A DNA stretch of 64,000 nt. Origin: CAVTWH01 sp963850915 (GTDB lineage: Bacteria > Actinomycetota > Actinomycetes > Mycobacteriales > Micromonosporaceae). Both the position numbers and the translations under genes were made by a program. Shown one piece after another: positions 7,796 to 17,178 of the stretch; the stretch's first letter is position 1, and every line of letters starts with the position of its first letter. Location of the stretch: assembly GCA_963850915.1 (NCBI GenBank), contig CAWKND010000003.1, positions 62,001 through 126,000 of the forward strand. Reading direction: 5' to 3'. Below the pieces are notes generated by a model. That model had not been told where the DNA came from and made no database searches. It saw nothing but the letters and a program-made list of their open reading frames with translations.

Positions 7796-9286
7796 GTGTC
7801 CAACACCGTACGCCGGATCGCGGTCACCGCCGCGGCGGGCGCCGTCGCCATCACGGCGGCCGGTGCGCTGCTGTACGGCCCGGCTGCGCTCGCCGGCAGC
7901 CTGCCCGCCGGTACCCAGTTCTACGCCGACCCGAACTCCGCCGCCGCCCGCTGGGTCGCCGCCAACCCCGGCGACTCCCGGGCCGCCGCGATCAACTCGC
8001 GGGTCGCGCAGACCCCCTCCGGCATCTGGTTCAGCAACTACTCGCCGAGCACCGTGGCCGGCAGCGTCCAGTCGGTCACCGGGGCGGCGACCGCGGCCGG
8101 GAAGACGCCGGTACTGGTGATCTACGAGATCCCCAACCGGGACTGTGGCGGCGCGTCGGCCGGTGGCGCACCCGACATCGCCAGCTACAAGACGTACATC
8201 GACAACTTCACGGCCGGGCTGGGCAGTGCCCGCGCGGCGATCATCCTGGAGCCGGACTCGGTGGCGCTGACCACCTGTTTGTCGGCTGCCCAGTTGGCCG
8301 ACCGCAACAGCGGCCTGGCGTACGCCGTCGGCAAGCTGAAGTCGGACGCCAACGCCAAGGTGTACCTCGACGCCGGCCACTCGGCCTGGAACGGCGCCAG
8401 CGACCAGGCCAACCGGCTGTCCGCGGCGGGCGTCGCCAACTCGGACGGCATCTTCTCCAACGTCTCCAACTTCAACCCGACGAGCAACGAGGTGAGCTTC
8501 GACAAGGCGGTACTCGCGGCGCTGGGCAACAGGTCCAACCTGCACGCCGTCATCGACACCTCGCGCAACGGCAACGGCTCCAACGGGCAGTGGTGCGACC
8601 CGTCCGGGCGCGGGCTCGGGGTACCCCCGACGGCGGACACCGGCGATGCGGCCATCGACGCGTACCTGTGGGTGAAGCCGCCGGGCGAGGCGGACGGCTG
8701 TGCCGCTGCGGCCGGTACGTTCGTGCCGGATCTCGCGTACGCGCTGATCCAGAACAGCCCGATCCACCCGACCGCGACGCCGTCGAGCAGCAGGCCGAGC
8801 ACGGCCAGCCCGTCGCCCAGCCGGTCCAGCGCCTCCCCGTCAGCGTCGCCCTCCGCGTCGCCGTCGCCGTCCCGGTCGGCTTCCCCGTCGACCTCGCCGT
8901 CTGCCTCACCGTCCCCGAGCAGGTCAAGCGCCTCCCCTTCGGCGTCGCCGTCGGCCAGCCAGCCCGCAACCGGCGGTTGCCGGGTGAGCTGGGCGAAGCA
9001 GTCGGAGTGGGCGGGCGGGTTCGTGGTGAGCGTGACCATCACCAACGCCGGTACCACCACGATCAACGGCTGGACGCTCACCTTCACGTTCCCCGGCGAC
9101 CAGAAGATCACCAGTGGCTGGAGCGGTACCTACAGCCAGACCGGGGCCGCCGTCACCGTGACGAACCTGAGCTGGAACGGCTCGCTGGCCCCGGGCGGTA
9201 CCGCCTCACTCGGCGCCCAGGGCACCTGGACCAGCAGCGACGCCAGCCCCACCAGCTTCACGCTGAACGGCGTCGTCTGCTCCTGA
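7796..9286 (+). CDS. Secreted GH6 cellulase with C-terminal CBM2
   Basis: Predicted extracellular endoglucanase/cellobiohydrolase. The GTG start at 7796 follows GAGGAGG by 5 bases. A Sec signal peptide covers about residues 1-33 (RRIAV... to AALAG). The GH6 domain (about 35-325) shows YEIPNRDCGG with Asp116 and LEPDSVAL with Asp154, the two catalytic-site aspartates of the family. A Ser/Pro linker of about 65 residues, rich in SPSAS repeats, joins a C-terminal family 2 carbohydrate-binding module beginning near GGCRVSWAKQSEW, with a Cys at each end (GGCR and VVCS). A strong hairpin follows. A tandem-repeat array lies upstream of the start. Confidence 0.93.
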   Translation: MSNTVRRIAVTAAAGAVAITAAGALLYGPAALAGSLPAGTQFYADPNSAAARWVAANPGDSRAAAINSRVAQTPSGIWFSNYSPSTVAGSVQSVTGAATAAGKTPVLVIYEIPNRDCGGASAGGAPDIASYKTYIDNFTAGLGSARAAIILEPDSVALTTCLSAAQLADRNSGLAYAVGKLKSDANAKVYLDAGHSAWNGASDQANRLSAAGVANSDGIFSNVSNFNPTSNEVSFDKAVLAALGNRSNLHAVIDTSRNGNGSNGQWCDPSGRGLGVPPTADTGDAAIDAYLWVKPPGEADGCAAAAGTFVPDLAYALIQNSPIHPTATPSSSRPSTASPSPSRSSASPSASPSASPSPSRSASPSTSPSASPSPSRSSASPSASPSASQPATGGCRVSWAKQSEWAGGFVVSVTITNAGTTTINGWTLTFTFPGDQKITSGWSGTYSQTGAAVTVTNLSWNGSLAPGGTASLGAQGTWTSSDASPTSFTLNGVVCS

Positions 9287-9311
9287 GCACCTGCCGCTGA
9301 GCGCACCGCCC

Positions 9312-9349
9312 GTGAGCCGGCTCCCGACGTCCGCCGGGGGCCGGCTCAC
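9312..9349 (+). terminator. Hairpin after the cellulase gene
   Basis: Perfect 10-bp stem GTGAGCCGGC (9312-9321) with GCCGGCTCAC (9340-9349), 25 bases after the cellulase stop. It sits between convergent genes and may end transcription from either side. No T-run follows. Confidence 0.6.
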
Positions 9350-9408
9350 CGTCACTGCGACCGCATACCCACGACATACCCACGACCAGTCTGCCGGCCC
9401 TGATGCCC

Positions 9409-10616
9409 TCAGCGGACCGGAGCGCTCGCCGGCTCGATACGGTCGGCAATCGGAGCCGGATCGCGCGGGGTGGTACCGGCGGCGAGTAGCGCGCACAGTG
9501 CCGCGATCGCGAACGCCAGGGCGTACCCGTGCCCCTCGATCACCGCGCCGAAGAGTGCCGGGGTGGCCGCGGCGACCACGTTCTGCACGGTGTTCTGCGC
9601 ACCCAGGGCACGCCCGGCCCAGGCCGTGCCGGCGTTCTCGGCGACGGCGGTGAACGCCAATCCGTTGGTACTCACGGTGACCACGCAGGCCAGCAGCACC
9701 AGGGCGGTACCGGCCGGTGACTTCAGCGCGGCGGCACCGGCGAGCAGCCCGACCACCAGCGTGTTGGCGAGTGCGAACCAGCGCATCGGGCGCAGCCGGC
9801 TGGCCACGATGTCGGAGAGCTTGCCGGCGAACAGGCGCGCGGCGGCGCCTCCGAGTCCGGCGACCGCGACGAGCCGGCCGGCCGCGGCCGCCCCGAAGTC
9901 CCGCTGGCTGATCAGGTAGACCAGGGCAAAGGCGGAGACCACGAACTGGGGTACCACCAGCAGCGCGCTCGCCCCGTGGATGCGCCAGAGCAGCGGCGCG
10001 CGGTACGGATTGGTGCGCGGCTGCGTGTCGGTACCCCCGGATCGGGGTGGGTCCACTGCCAGCAGCCCGACGACCACCGTGGTGACCAAAGCGATCCCGG
10101 CCAGGGTGAGCAGCGCGCCGCGGATGCCGGCGTGCGCGGCGATCGGCGGGAGCAGCGCGGCGGCCACCGCGACACCCAACGGCTGGGCGGTCTGCCGCCA
10201 GCCCATCGCCAGCCCGCGCTGCTCCTTGGAGAACCAGCCGAGGACGACCCGCCCACTGGCCGCGTTGACCGAGGCGCCGAAGGCTCCGGCGAGCAGCAGG
10301 CACACGCCGAGGGCAACCGTTCCGGGGGCGTACGCGCCGGCAGCCATGAATGCCGGTACAGCCGGCCAGGCCGAGTACCAGCACGATCCGCTCGCCGTAC
10401 CGGTCCGCCGCGTACCCCCAGCCGATCAGCGTGCACAGCATGCCCGACGCTCGGCGCGCCGACCAGCAGGCCGATCCGGCTCAACGAGAGCCCGGTCTCG
10501 TGCTGGAGCTGGGGTACCAGGAACGGGATGCCGAAGAGGCAGACGCAGACGGCGGCCTGCGCAGCCATCCCCATCCCCAACATCAGCCACCGGTTGGTAC
10601 GCCAGCCGCCGCTCAT
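9409..10616 (-). pseudogene. Major facilitator superfamily transporter, two frameshifts
   Basis: Integral membrane secondary transporter of unknown substrate. It starts MSGGWRTNRWLMLGM at 10616 and ends at 9409. The first two transmembrane helices are in one frame, a short middle piece (LCTLIGWGYAADRYGERIVL, the loop 2-3 region with the usual DRYGER signature) is in a second frame, and the remaining helices from TVALGVCLLL onward are in a third. Frames change near 10445 and 10350. Only two indels separate a complete roughly 400-residue MFS protein from this sequence, so a sequencing error or a very recent mutation is likely. Confidence 0.8.
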
Positions 10617-10661
10617 ACCTGCGACGCTACGCGCGTCGTCCCAAACCTAAGGAATGATCTC

Positions 10662-11366
10662 TCACACACTGGGAAGGTCGGGCTGGGGCGACCAGCGCCC
10701 GCCGCGCAGCAGCTCGCCGGCGCCGAGCCAGACGAAGTTCATCAGCCGGGTCGCGGTCACCTCGGGCGCCTCCTCCGGGTGATCGACCACCCAGTCGGCC
10801 AGCGACTCGCTCGCCCCGACCAGCGCGTGTGCCATCACGGTCACCTCGGTCTCATGGTGCGGCCGCCGCCCGCTCGCCTCGATCAACCGGCCGAGCAGCC
10901 CGGTCACCACCTCGACCATGCGGGCCCGGATCAGCGTCACCTCGGCGGCGAACGGCTCCTGGCCACGGGCCTGGCGGTAGAGGACCCGCCAGCCGTCCCG
11001 GTAGGCGCCGACGAACTCGAAGAAGCCGCGCAGGCCGCGCCAGAGCTGCTCGTCCGGCGGCAGGCCCGGCTGGGCGGTACGGATCAGCGCCTCCACCAGC
11101 CAGGTGGCCGACTGCCGGACACAGGCCAGGAACAGATCTTCCTTGGTACCGAGGTAGGCGTAGACCATCGGCTTGGAGATCCCGGCCCGGGCGGCGATGT
11201 CGTCCATGGATGCCCCGGTGAACCCAGACTCGGAGAAGACCGCGACCGCCGCCTCCAGCATCTGCTGCTCGCGTACCGACCGGGGCAGGCGCTTCTGCGG
11301 GGTGGCCTGCGCCGGCGCAGCCAGCCGGGTGGGCTGCCTTGGCGTGATTGGCGGGGTGGGCTGCAC
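10662..11366 (-). CDS. TetR family transcriptional regulator
   Basis: A 234-residue repressor-type protein. After an unusual 30-residue Pro/Arg-rich leader it has a TetR N-terminal helix-turn-helix (about residues 34-77) including DDIAARAGISKPMVYAYLG, then a helical ligand-binding domain. The start used is GTG at 11366. It is divergent from the SCP2 gene with only 68 bases between, so it probably controls that gene and itself. A related operator-like motif recurs before the FadE5-type gene near the window end, which hints at control of lipid metabolism (inference). Confidence 0.88.
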   Translation of the reverse strand: MQPTPPITPRQPTRLAAPAQATPQKRLPRSVREQQMLEAAVAVFSESGFTGASMDDIAARAGISKPMVYAYLGTKEDLFLACVRQSATWLVEALIRTAQPGLPPDEQLWRGLRGFFEFVGAYRDGWRVLYRQARGQEPFAAEVTLIRARMVEVVTGLLGRLIEASGRRPHHETEVTVMAHALVGASESLADWVVDHPEEAPEVTATRLMNFVWLGAGELLRGGRWSPQPDLPSV

Positions 11367-11379
11367 CTTGCCAGCATAC

Positions 11380-11409
11380 CTACTCGCCCGTAAGGTTACC
11401 CGGGAGTAG
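11380..11409. promoter_or_regulatory. Operator candidate between TetR and SCP2 genes
   Basis: An imperfect palindrome: CTACTC (11380-11385) pairs with GAGTAG (11404-11409), and the centre holds GTAA-GG-TTAC. The left half reads TACTCGCCCGTAA, very like TACTCGTCAGTAA found before the FadE5-type gene. Its place in a 68-base divergent region makes it the best candidate site for the TetR protein. Confidence 0.5.
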
Positions 11410-11434
11410 ATTTGTCAGTTCGAAGGGAATGATC

Positions 11435-11887
11435 ATGGCCGAACTCGACCTTTCCAATATCTCCAATGTCGACCCCAAGCAGTTCGCGCAGATCGTCAAG
11501 AGCACGCCGGACTCGCAGCTCAAAGAGGTCATGACCGGCGAGCAGCGGGGCAAGGTACTGGACGCGGTCTTCGAGAAGATGCCCACCCTGTTCCGCGCCG
11601 ACCGGGCCGGCTCCACCAATGCCGTCATCCACTGGATCATCACCGACGCGCCGGGCGGCGGCGCGGACACCTACGAGTTGGTCATCGCCGACGGCGCCTG
11701 CGTGCTGTCGAAGGTCGCCGAGAAGGACCCGAAGCTGGCCCTCACCATGGGCCCGGTCGACTTCCTCAAGGTGGCCTCCGGCAACGGCAACCCGGTGATG
11801 ATGTTCATGACCGGCAAGCTGAAGGCGAAGGGCGACCTGAGCCTCGCCGCCAACATCGCCAACCTCTTCGACCTCCCCAAGGCCTGA
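11435..11887 (+). CDS. SCP2 sterol-binding domain protein
   Basis: A 150-residue single-domain protein of the sterol carrier protein 2 family, a lipid/acyl-CoA binding fold. Typical pieces are RADRAGSTNAVIHWIITD, ELVIADGACVLS and the family-like end FMTGKLKAKGDLSLAANI. The ATG at 11435 is preferred over 11429 because GAAGGG is then 7 bases away. Divergent from the TetR gene; a CoA-ester or lipid regulon role is inference from that neighbour and the acyl-CoA dehydrogenase downstream. Confidence 0.85.
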   Translation: MAELDLSNISNVDPKQFAQIVKSTPDSQLKEVMTGEQRGKVLDAVFEKMPTLFRADRAGSTNAVIHWIITDAPGGGADTYELVIADGACVLSKVAEKDPKLALTMGPVDFLKVASGNGNPVMMFMTGKLKAKGDLSLAANIANLFDLPKA

Positions 11888-11981
11888 CGCCCTACCCACC
11901 CCGCACCCGCCACCCCCGCGCCGGTGTGGGCGCTTGCCGCCCCACCCGCGGGGCGCGCGCCGCCCGCGCGCGGAGCGCCGA

Positions 11982-12043
11982 GGTGATGTTGGGGTTATGG
12001 CTGTCTGACGCTTCATGATCACAGCCATAACCCCAACATCACC
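11982..12043. repeat. Long perfect intergenic hairpin, family copy 1
   Basis: A 23-bp perfect inverted repeat (11982-12004 with 12021-12043, 16-base loop). The left arm begins GGTGATGTTGG and ends GGCTGT. The sequence is related to the hairpins at 17070-17129 and 23927-23986. It lies between two co-directional genes, and has no T-run. Confidence 0.9.
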
Positions 12044-12083
12044 TTGGTACCGCGCGCCCCGATGCGACCCCCGAGGAGGCACG

Positions 12084-13298
12084 ATGGTTGAGTTCTCCCT
12101 CGATCTCAACGAGGACCAGCGCGACCTGCGCGACTGGGTACACGGGTTCGCGGCGGAGACGCTGCGCCCGGCCGGCGCCGAGTGGGACGAGCGGGAAGAG
12201 ACGCCCTGGCCGCTGATCAAAGAGGCTGCCAAGATCGGCTTGTACGGCTTCGAGTTCCTCGCCAACTGCCACGCCGACCCGACCGGGCTCTCCCTGCCGC
12301 TCGCCAACGAGGAGCTGTTCTGGGGTGACGCCGGGATCGCCATGTCGATCTTCGGTACCTCCCTGGCTGTCGCCGCCATCTACGGCACCGCCCTGCCCGA
12401 GCAGATGTTCGAGTGGGTACCGGAGTGCTTCGGCGACGCCGAGGAGCCCAAGGTCGCCGCGTTCTGCAGTACCGAGCCGGAGGCGGGCTCCGACGTGGGC
12501 AGCATGCGTACCCGCGCGCGCTACGACGAGGCGACCGACGAGTGGATCCTCAGCGGGCAGAAGGCGTACGCCACCAACGGCGGGATCGCGTCCGTGCACG
12601 TGGTGACCGCCTCGGTCGACCCGGCACTGGGCTCGCGCGGGCAGGCCGCTTTCGTCGTACCGCCTGGTACCAAAGGACTGCACGGCGCGAAGAAGCTGAA
12701 GAAGTTGGGGCTGCGCGCCTCGCACACCGCCGATGTGTACCTCGACGAGGTGCGGGTACCCGGGCGCTGCCTGCTCGGCGGCAAGGAGGCACTGGACGCG
12801 CGACTGGCCCGGGCGCGCGAGGGAGCCCGGGCGTCCGGGCAGGCGGCGATGCGTACCTTCGAGCTGTCCCGGCCGACCGTCGGCGCCCAGGCACTCGGCA
12901 TCGCCCGCGCCGCGTACGAGTACTCGCTGGAGTACGCGAAGGGGCGGGTACAGTTCGGCCGGCCGATCATCGAGAACCAGGCGATCGCGTTCGCACTGGC
13001 CGACATGCGTACCGAGATCGACGCGGCCAGGCTGCTGGTCTGGCGCGCGGCCTGGATGGGGCGTAACAATCGGGTGTTCGAGGCCGGCGAGGGCTCGATG
13101 TCCAAGCTCAAAGCCGGCGAGGTCGCCGTCGCGGTGACCGAGAAGGCGGTGCAGATTCTCGGCGGCGCCGGCTACCTGCGCGAACACCCGGTCGAGCGGT
13201 GGTACCGCGACGCCAAGATCTACACCATTTTCGAAGGTACCTCGGAGATCCAGCGCCTGGTCGTGGCGCGCGCGATCTCCGGCAGCCCGATCCGCTGA
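12084..13298 (+). CDS. Acyl-CoA dehydrogenase
   Basis: FAD-dependent enzyme making 2-enoyl-CoA in fatty acid beta-oxidation. The ATG at 12084 follows GAGGAGG. The 404-residue protein has the family signatures FCSTEPEAGSDVGS (substrate/FAD loop, about residues 130-143) and, near the end, AKIYTIFEGTSEIQRLVV, where the Glu at about 384 is the usual catalytic base, plus QILGGAGYLREHPVERWYRD. It is complete. The next gene in the same direction is an acyl-CoA ligase, so the pair may activate and oxidise an acyl chain. Its last codons form the first unit of a 17-bp tandem repeat. Confidence 0.92.
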   Translation: MVEFSLDLNEDQRDLRDWVHGFAAETLRPAGAEWDEREETPWPLIKEAAKIGLYGFEFLANCHADPTGLSLPLANEELFWGDAGIAMSIFGTSLAVAAIYGTALPEQMFEWVPECFGDAEEPKVAAFCSTEPEAGSDVGSMRTRARYDEATDEWILSGQKAYATNGGIASVHVVTASVDPALGSRGQAAFVVPPGTKGLHGAKKLKKLGLRASHTADVYLDEVRVPGRCLLGGKEALDARLARAREGARASGQAAMRTFELSRPTVGAQALGIARAAYEYSLEYAKGRVQFGRPIIENQAIAFALADMRTEIDAARLLVWRAAWMGRNNRVFEAGEGSMSKLKAGEVAVAVTEKAVQILGGAGYLREHPVERWYRDAKIYTIFEGTSEIQRLVVARAISGSPIR

Positions 13299-13404
13299 CC
13301 GACCCGATCCGCTGACCTCACCGCCCGCTGACCACGCCCGATCCGCTGACCACGCCCGATCCGCTGACCCCGCCCGCCCGCTGACCCACACGTCCCGCTG
13401 ACCC
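13286..13404. repeat. 17-bp tandem repeat, 7 copies, starting inside the acyl-CoA dehydrogenase 3' end
   Basis: Units start at 13286, 13303, 13320, 13337, 13354, 13371 and 13388. The clearest are CCCGATCCGCTGACC (units 1, 2, 4 and 5); all contain CGCTGACC. Unit 1 holds the last codons and the TGA of the dehydrogenase gene, so the gene end has been copied into the spacer. Seventeen is not a multiple of three. Confidence 0.9.
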
Positions 13405-13441
13405 ACCCCCGATCGAGGTTGGCGGCCCGCTGGAGGTTGCT

Positions 13442-15007
13442 GTGGAAGTCCCGTTCCTGCTCGGCACGCTGGCCCGGCGCGGGCTGCTGCGACCCGGGCG
13501 CCCGATGCAGGTCGGGCGGCAGTTGAACGCGCTGCGCCGGTACGGCTTCGGACTCGCCGGCGAACTGCGCTCCACCGCTGCCCGGCACCCCGACCGGGTG
13601 GCCCTGATCGACGATGCCGGCGAGCGTACCTACAGCCAACTCCTGCGCCGCGCCGAACGGATGGCCGCCGCACTGCGCGCCACGGTCGGCCTCGGCGCCG
13701 CGGAGGCCGGGAGCGAGGAGCCCGAGCGGCTGGGCATCCTGTGCCGCAACCACTCCGGCATGGTCGAGGCGATGCTCGCGGCCAGCATGCTCGGCGTGGA
13801 TACCGTGCTGGTCAATACCGGCAGCTCGGCCAGCCAGCTGGCCGCCATCGCGCAGGAGCAGCGGCTACGGGCGATCGTGCACGACCACGACTTCGCCGAC
13901 CAGGTGGCCGGGCTGCCCCGGGAGGTGGCCCGGATCAGCGAGAGCCGCCTCGGCGAACTGGTCTGGCAGGCGGACAGCCGCACGCTGGCCCGGCCGCCGC
14001 GGGACGGGCGGACCATCGTGCTCACCTCCGGTACCACCGGCGCGCCCAAGGGTGCCCGCCGGCCGGCCCCGAACGGCTTCGCCGGGCTCGCCGCGGTCAT
14101 CTCCCGCATCCCGGTACGCGCCGGTGACCGGGCACTCATCGCCGCCCCGATCTTCCACACCTGGGGCTACGCCGGCCTGCAGATCTGCATCGCGATGGGC
14201 GGCACGATGGTGCTGCAGCGGCGATTCGAGGCGGCCGAGGCACTGGACGCGGTGGTCGACGAGCGCTGCGCGGTGCTGTTCGCTGTCCCGGTGATGCTGC
14301 AACGGATGCTGGAGATCCCGGTACGCCGTACCGGCCTGCGGGTGGTGGCCGTCTCCGGGTCGGCACTGCGCGGCGGGCTGGCCACCCGGTTCCAGGACGC
14401 CTACGGCGAAGTGCTCTACAACCTCTACGGCTCAACGGAAGTGTCCTGGGCGAGCATCGCCACCCCGGCGGAGCTGCGGCGCAACCCGGCTACGGCGGGC
14501 CGGCCGCCACGCGGTACCCGGGTGGCGATCCTGGACGGGCACGGGAACGAGCTGCCGCGCGGGCACACCGGACGGATCTTCGTCGGCAACGAGATGCTCT
14601 TCGACGGGTACACCAACGGGTCGGCGAAGGAGACCCGGGACGGGCTGCTGGACACCGGCGACCTGGGCCACCTGGACGCGGACGGGCTGCTCGAAGTGGA
14701 CGGGCGGGCCGACGACATGATCGTCTCGGGCGGCGAGAACGTGTACCCGTCCCAGGTCGAGGAGCTGCTCGCCGGGTTGCCGCAGGTACGCGAGGTGGTG
14801 GTGGTCGGCGTGGACGACGAGGAGTACGGCCAGCGCCTGGTCGCCTGGCTCGCACTGCACGACGGCGAGCGGCTGGACGCCGAGGCGGTACGCGAGTACG
14901 TGCGGCTGCGGCTGGCCCGGTTCCAGGTACCCCGCGAAGTCCGGTTCCTGGAATCCTTGCCCCGCAACGCAACCGGCAAGGTGGTACCCCGGCTGCTGCC
15001 CTGGTAA
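13442..15007 (+). CDS. Acyl-CoA ligase (FadD-like AMP-binding enzyme)
   Basis: ANL-superfamily adenylating enzyme that activates carboxylic acids, probably fatty acids, as CoA thioesters. The 521-residue protein has all core motifs: TSGTTGAPKGARR (A3, P-loop-like), YGSTE (A5), LLDTGDLG (A7), GRADDMIVSGGENVYPSQ (A8 hinge) and NATGKVV with the catalytic Lys (A10) close to the C-terminus. The start is GTG at 13442, just after the repeat-bearing spacer. The hydrophobic/basic first 30 residues are not a signal peptide. It resembles mycobacterial FadD12-type proteins; the substrate is not determinable. Confidence 0.9.
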   Translation: MEVPFLLGTLARRGLLRPGRPMQVGRQLNALRRYGFGLAGELRSTAARHPDRVALIDDAGERTYSQLLRRAERMAAALRATVGLGAAEAGSEEPERLGILCRNHSGMVEAMLAASMLGVDTVLVNTGSSASQLAAIAQEQRLRAIVHDHDFADQVAGLPREVARISESRLGELVWQADSRTLARPPRDGRTIVLTSGTTGAPKGARRPAPNGFAGLAAVISRIPVRAGDRALIAAPIFHTWGYAGLQICIAMGGTMVLQRRFEAAEALDAVVDERCAVLFAVPVMLQRMLEIPVRRTGLRVVAVSGSALRGGLATRFQDAYGEVLYNLYGSTEVSWASIATPAELRRNPATAGRPPRGTRVAILDGHGNELPRGHTGRIFVGNEMLFDGYTNGSAKETRDGLLDTGDLGHLDADGLLEVDGRADDMIVSGGENVYPSQVEELLAGLPQVREVVVVGVDDEEYGQRLVAWLALHDGERLDAEAVREYVRLRLARFQVPREVRFLESLPRNATGKVVPRLLPW

Positions 15008-15023
15008 CGAGCCCAGGGAGGCG

Positions 15024-15725
15024 TCAGCCTTCCTGGCCCACCGGGCGTACCACGACGGTGTTGATGTCCACCCCGGCCGGCTGCGCCAGCGTCCAGGCGA
15101 TGGCCCGCGCGATGTCCTCGTCGGTGAGCGCGGCCCCCGGCGGCCGGCCGCCCGGCCGCGACTCCCAGAACGGCGTCTCGACCCGGCCCGGCGCGATCAG
15201 GGTGACCCCGATGCCCTGCCCGGTGACCAGCATCCGGGCGTTCTCGGCGAGCCCGGTGACCGCCCATTTGGTGGCCGAGTAGACGTTTCCGGGGGTGTTC
15301 TTGACGCCGGCGACGCTGCCGAGCAGCACGATCCGCGGCGTCTGGTCGCCGGTCGCGGCGGCGCTGGTCAGCGCCGGCAGCGCGGCGCGGATGAGCAGCA
15401 TCGGCCCGAGCACATTGATGAGTACCATTTCCCGCCACTGCGCCGGATCGCCGGTGGCGAGCGTGTCGTGGCTGGAGAAGCCGGCGTTGGCGATCACGTT
15501 GGTGAGCCCGCCGAAGCGCTCGATCGCTTGTGCCACAGCGCGTTCGACGTCAGCCGGCTCGCCCGCGTCGGCCTCGATGGTGAGCAGCCGGTCGTGCTCG
15601 CCGAGGGCGGCGAGCCGCTCGGCGCTGCGGCCGGTGACCGCGACGTCGTGCCCGGCCGCCAGCAGCGCGTGCGCGGTGGCCGCGCCGATGCCGCTGGCCG
15701 CGCCGGTGATCAGGGTGACCGTCAT
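15024..15725 (-). CDS. Short-chain dehydrogenase/reductase
   Basis: NAD(P)-dependent oxidoreductase of the classical SDR family, 233 residues. It begins MTVTLITGAASGIGAATAHA with the dinucleotide-binding TGxxxGIG loop, continues with NAGFSSHDTL, the Ser region LLGSVAG and the catalytic YSATK. Its ATG overlaps the purD stop as ATGA, so it is the second gene of a purD-SDR unit. Substrate unknown; no link to purine synthesis is implied by the family. Confidence 0.88.
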   Translation of the reverse strand: MTVTLITGAASGIGAATAHALLAAGHDVAVTGRSAERLAALGEHDRLLTIEADAGEPADVERAVAQAIERFGGLTNVIANAGFSSHDTLATGDPAQWREMVLINVLGPMLLIRAALPALTSAAATGDQTPRIVLLGSVAGVKNTPGNVYSATKWAVTGLAENARMLVTGQGIGVTLIAPGRVETPFWESRPGGRPPGAALTDEDIARAIAWTLAQPAGVDINTVVVRPVGQEG

Positions 15726-16981
15726 GCTGCCGGCTCTTTCGGGGGTACCGTCACCAGCCCGGCAACCGCCTTCGCGGCGATGTCCGTGCGGTACCGGGCT
15801 CCGTCGAAGTCGACCTGTGCCACCAGGGCGTACGCGTTCTCCCGCGCCTCGGCGAGCGTGTCTCCGGTTGCGGTGGCGCAGAGTACCCGCCCGCCGCTGG
15901 TGACGAGCTGCCCGTCGTCGGTCGCGGTACCCGCGTGGATCACGCCGGGCAGGAAGCCGCCGGTGATCACGTCGCCGCTGTGCGAGCCTTCCGGGTAGCC
16001 GGCACTGGCCATCACCACGCCCACACTGGCTCCGTCGCGCCACTCCAGCGCCGGGTGCTGGGCGAGCGTACCGGTGGCGGCGGCGTACAACAGGCCGGCG
16101 AGCGGCGTGACCAGCCGGGGCAGGAGTACCTGGGTCTCCGGGTCGCCGAACCGGCAGTTGAACTCGATCACCCGTGGCCCGGTCGTGGTCAGCGCCAGCC
16201 CGATGTAGAGCACGCCGACAAACGGGGTACCGAGCTCCCGCAGGTGTGCCAGCGTCGGGTGCGCCACGCTGGCCAAGACCTCGTCAACCAGCCCGGCCGG
16301 CGCCCAGGGCAGCGGGCTGTACGCCCCCATGCCACCCGTGTTGGGGCCGGCGTCGTCGTCCCCGATCCGCTTGAAGTCCTGGGCCGGCGGGAGCGGGTAC
16401 GCGTTTACCCCGTCGGTGACCACGAAAACCGACACCTCGGGCCCGGCGAGGTACTCCTCCACCACCACCCGGCCACACCCGGCCGCATGCGCCAGAGCGA
16501 GTTCCCGGTCGTCGGTGACCACCACGCCCTTACCGGCGGCGAGCGCGTCGTCCTTCACCACGTACGGCGTACCGAACTCGTCGAGCGCCGCGGCCACCTG
16601 CTCGGCCGTGTCGCAGGTGTACGACCGCGACGTGGGTACCCCGGCGGCCGCCATCACCGAGTTCGCGAAATCCTTCGAGCCCTCGATACGGGCGGCCGCC
16701 TTGGACGGCCCGAAGACCGCGATGCCCTTGTCAGCGATGGCATCCGCCGCCCCAGCGACCAGCGGCCCTTCCGGCCCGATCACCACAAGGTCGACGTCCA
16801 GCTCCACCGCGAGCGCGGCGAGCGCGTCGAGATCGGTGAGGTCGACCGGGTGCACCGTGGCTACCTGCGCGATCCCGGGGTTGCCGGGCGCACAGTGCAG
16901 CGCGCTGACCGCGGGATCCGCGGCGAGGGACAGGGCCAGGGCGTGCTCGCGCCCACCGGAGCCGAGAAGGAGTACCCGCAC
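15722..16981 (-). CDS. purD: Phosphoribosylamine-glycine ligase (GAR synthetase)
   Basis: ATP-grasp enzyme joining phosphoribosylamine and glycine, second step of purine synthesis. The GTG at 16981 gives a standard 419-residue protein starting VRVLLLGSGGREHALA, the conserved PurD N-terminus. Other landmarks are VVIGPEGPLVAG, GPSKAAARIEGSKDF, VKDDALAAGKGVVV, NTGGMGAYSP and FNCRFGDPETQ (metal/ATP site). Upstream in-frame codons include the perfect intergenic hairpin and are not coding. purA lies 2 kb away, but the genes are separated by toxin-antitoxin pairs. Confidence 0.95.
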   Translation of the reverse strand: MRVLLLGSGGREHALALSLAADPAVSALHCAPGNPGIAQVATVHPVDLTDLDALAALAVELDVDLVVIGPEGPLVAGAADAIADKGIAVFGPSKAAARIEGSKDFANSVMAAAGVPTSRSYTCDTAEQVAAALDEFGTPYVVKDDALAAGKGVVVTDDRELALAHAAGCGRVVVEEYLAGPEVSVFVVTDGVNAYPLPPAQDFKRIGDDDAGPNTGGMGAYSPLPWAPAGLVDEVLASVAHPTLAHLRELGTPFVGVLYIGLALTTTGPRVIEFNCRFGDPETQVLLPRLVTPLAGLLYAAATGTLAQHPALEWRDGASVGVVMASAGYPEGSHSGDVITGGFLPGVIHAGTATDDGQLVTSGGRVLCATATGDTLAEARENAYALVAQVDFDGARYRTDIAAKAVAGLVTVPPKEPAA

Positions 16982-17069
16982 GGGGACAGATCGTACTTTG
17001 CCCGTCCAGCGCCGCTCCCACCCGTCAACCCGCCACTCTGTGGCCGTCCACCTCGCGGGATCCCCCGAA

Positions 17070-17129
17070 GAGATCTTGGAGTTTGGGCTGTTATCCCACC
17101 CCGGATAACAGCCCAAACTCCAAGATCTC
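17070..17129. repeat. Long perfect intergenic hairpin, family copy 2
   Basis: A 27-bp perfect inverted repeat (17070-17096 with 17103-17129) and a 6-base loop. The left arm begins GAGATCTTGGAG and ends GGGCTGTTATCC. It lies between mazF (ending 17179, minus strand) and the purD start, in purD's promoter or leader region, so it could end mazF transcripts or form structure in the purD leader. Confidence 0.92.
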
Positions 17130-17178
17130 CTATGTCGCCCACGGTGGGGCGGGTCGGCTCAGGCCGGGGCGGCTGGGC

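Noticed and set aside
13286..13404. CRISPR-like repeats or coding extension of the acyl-CoA dehydrogenase
   Set aside because: Repeat period 17 with no unique spacers, and the frame is closed by TGA in the first unit.
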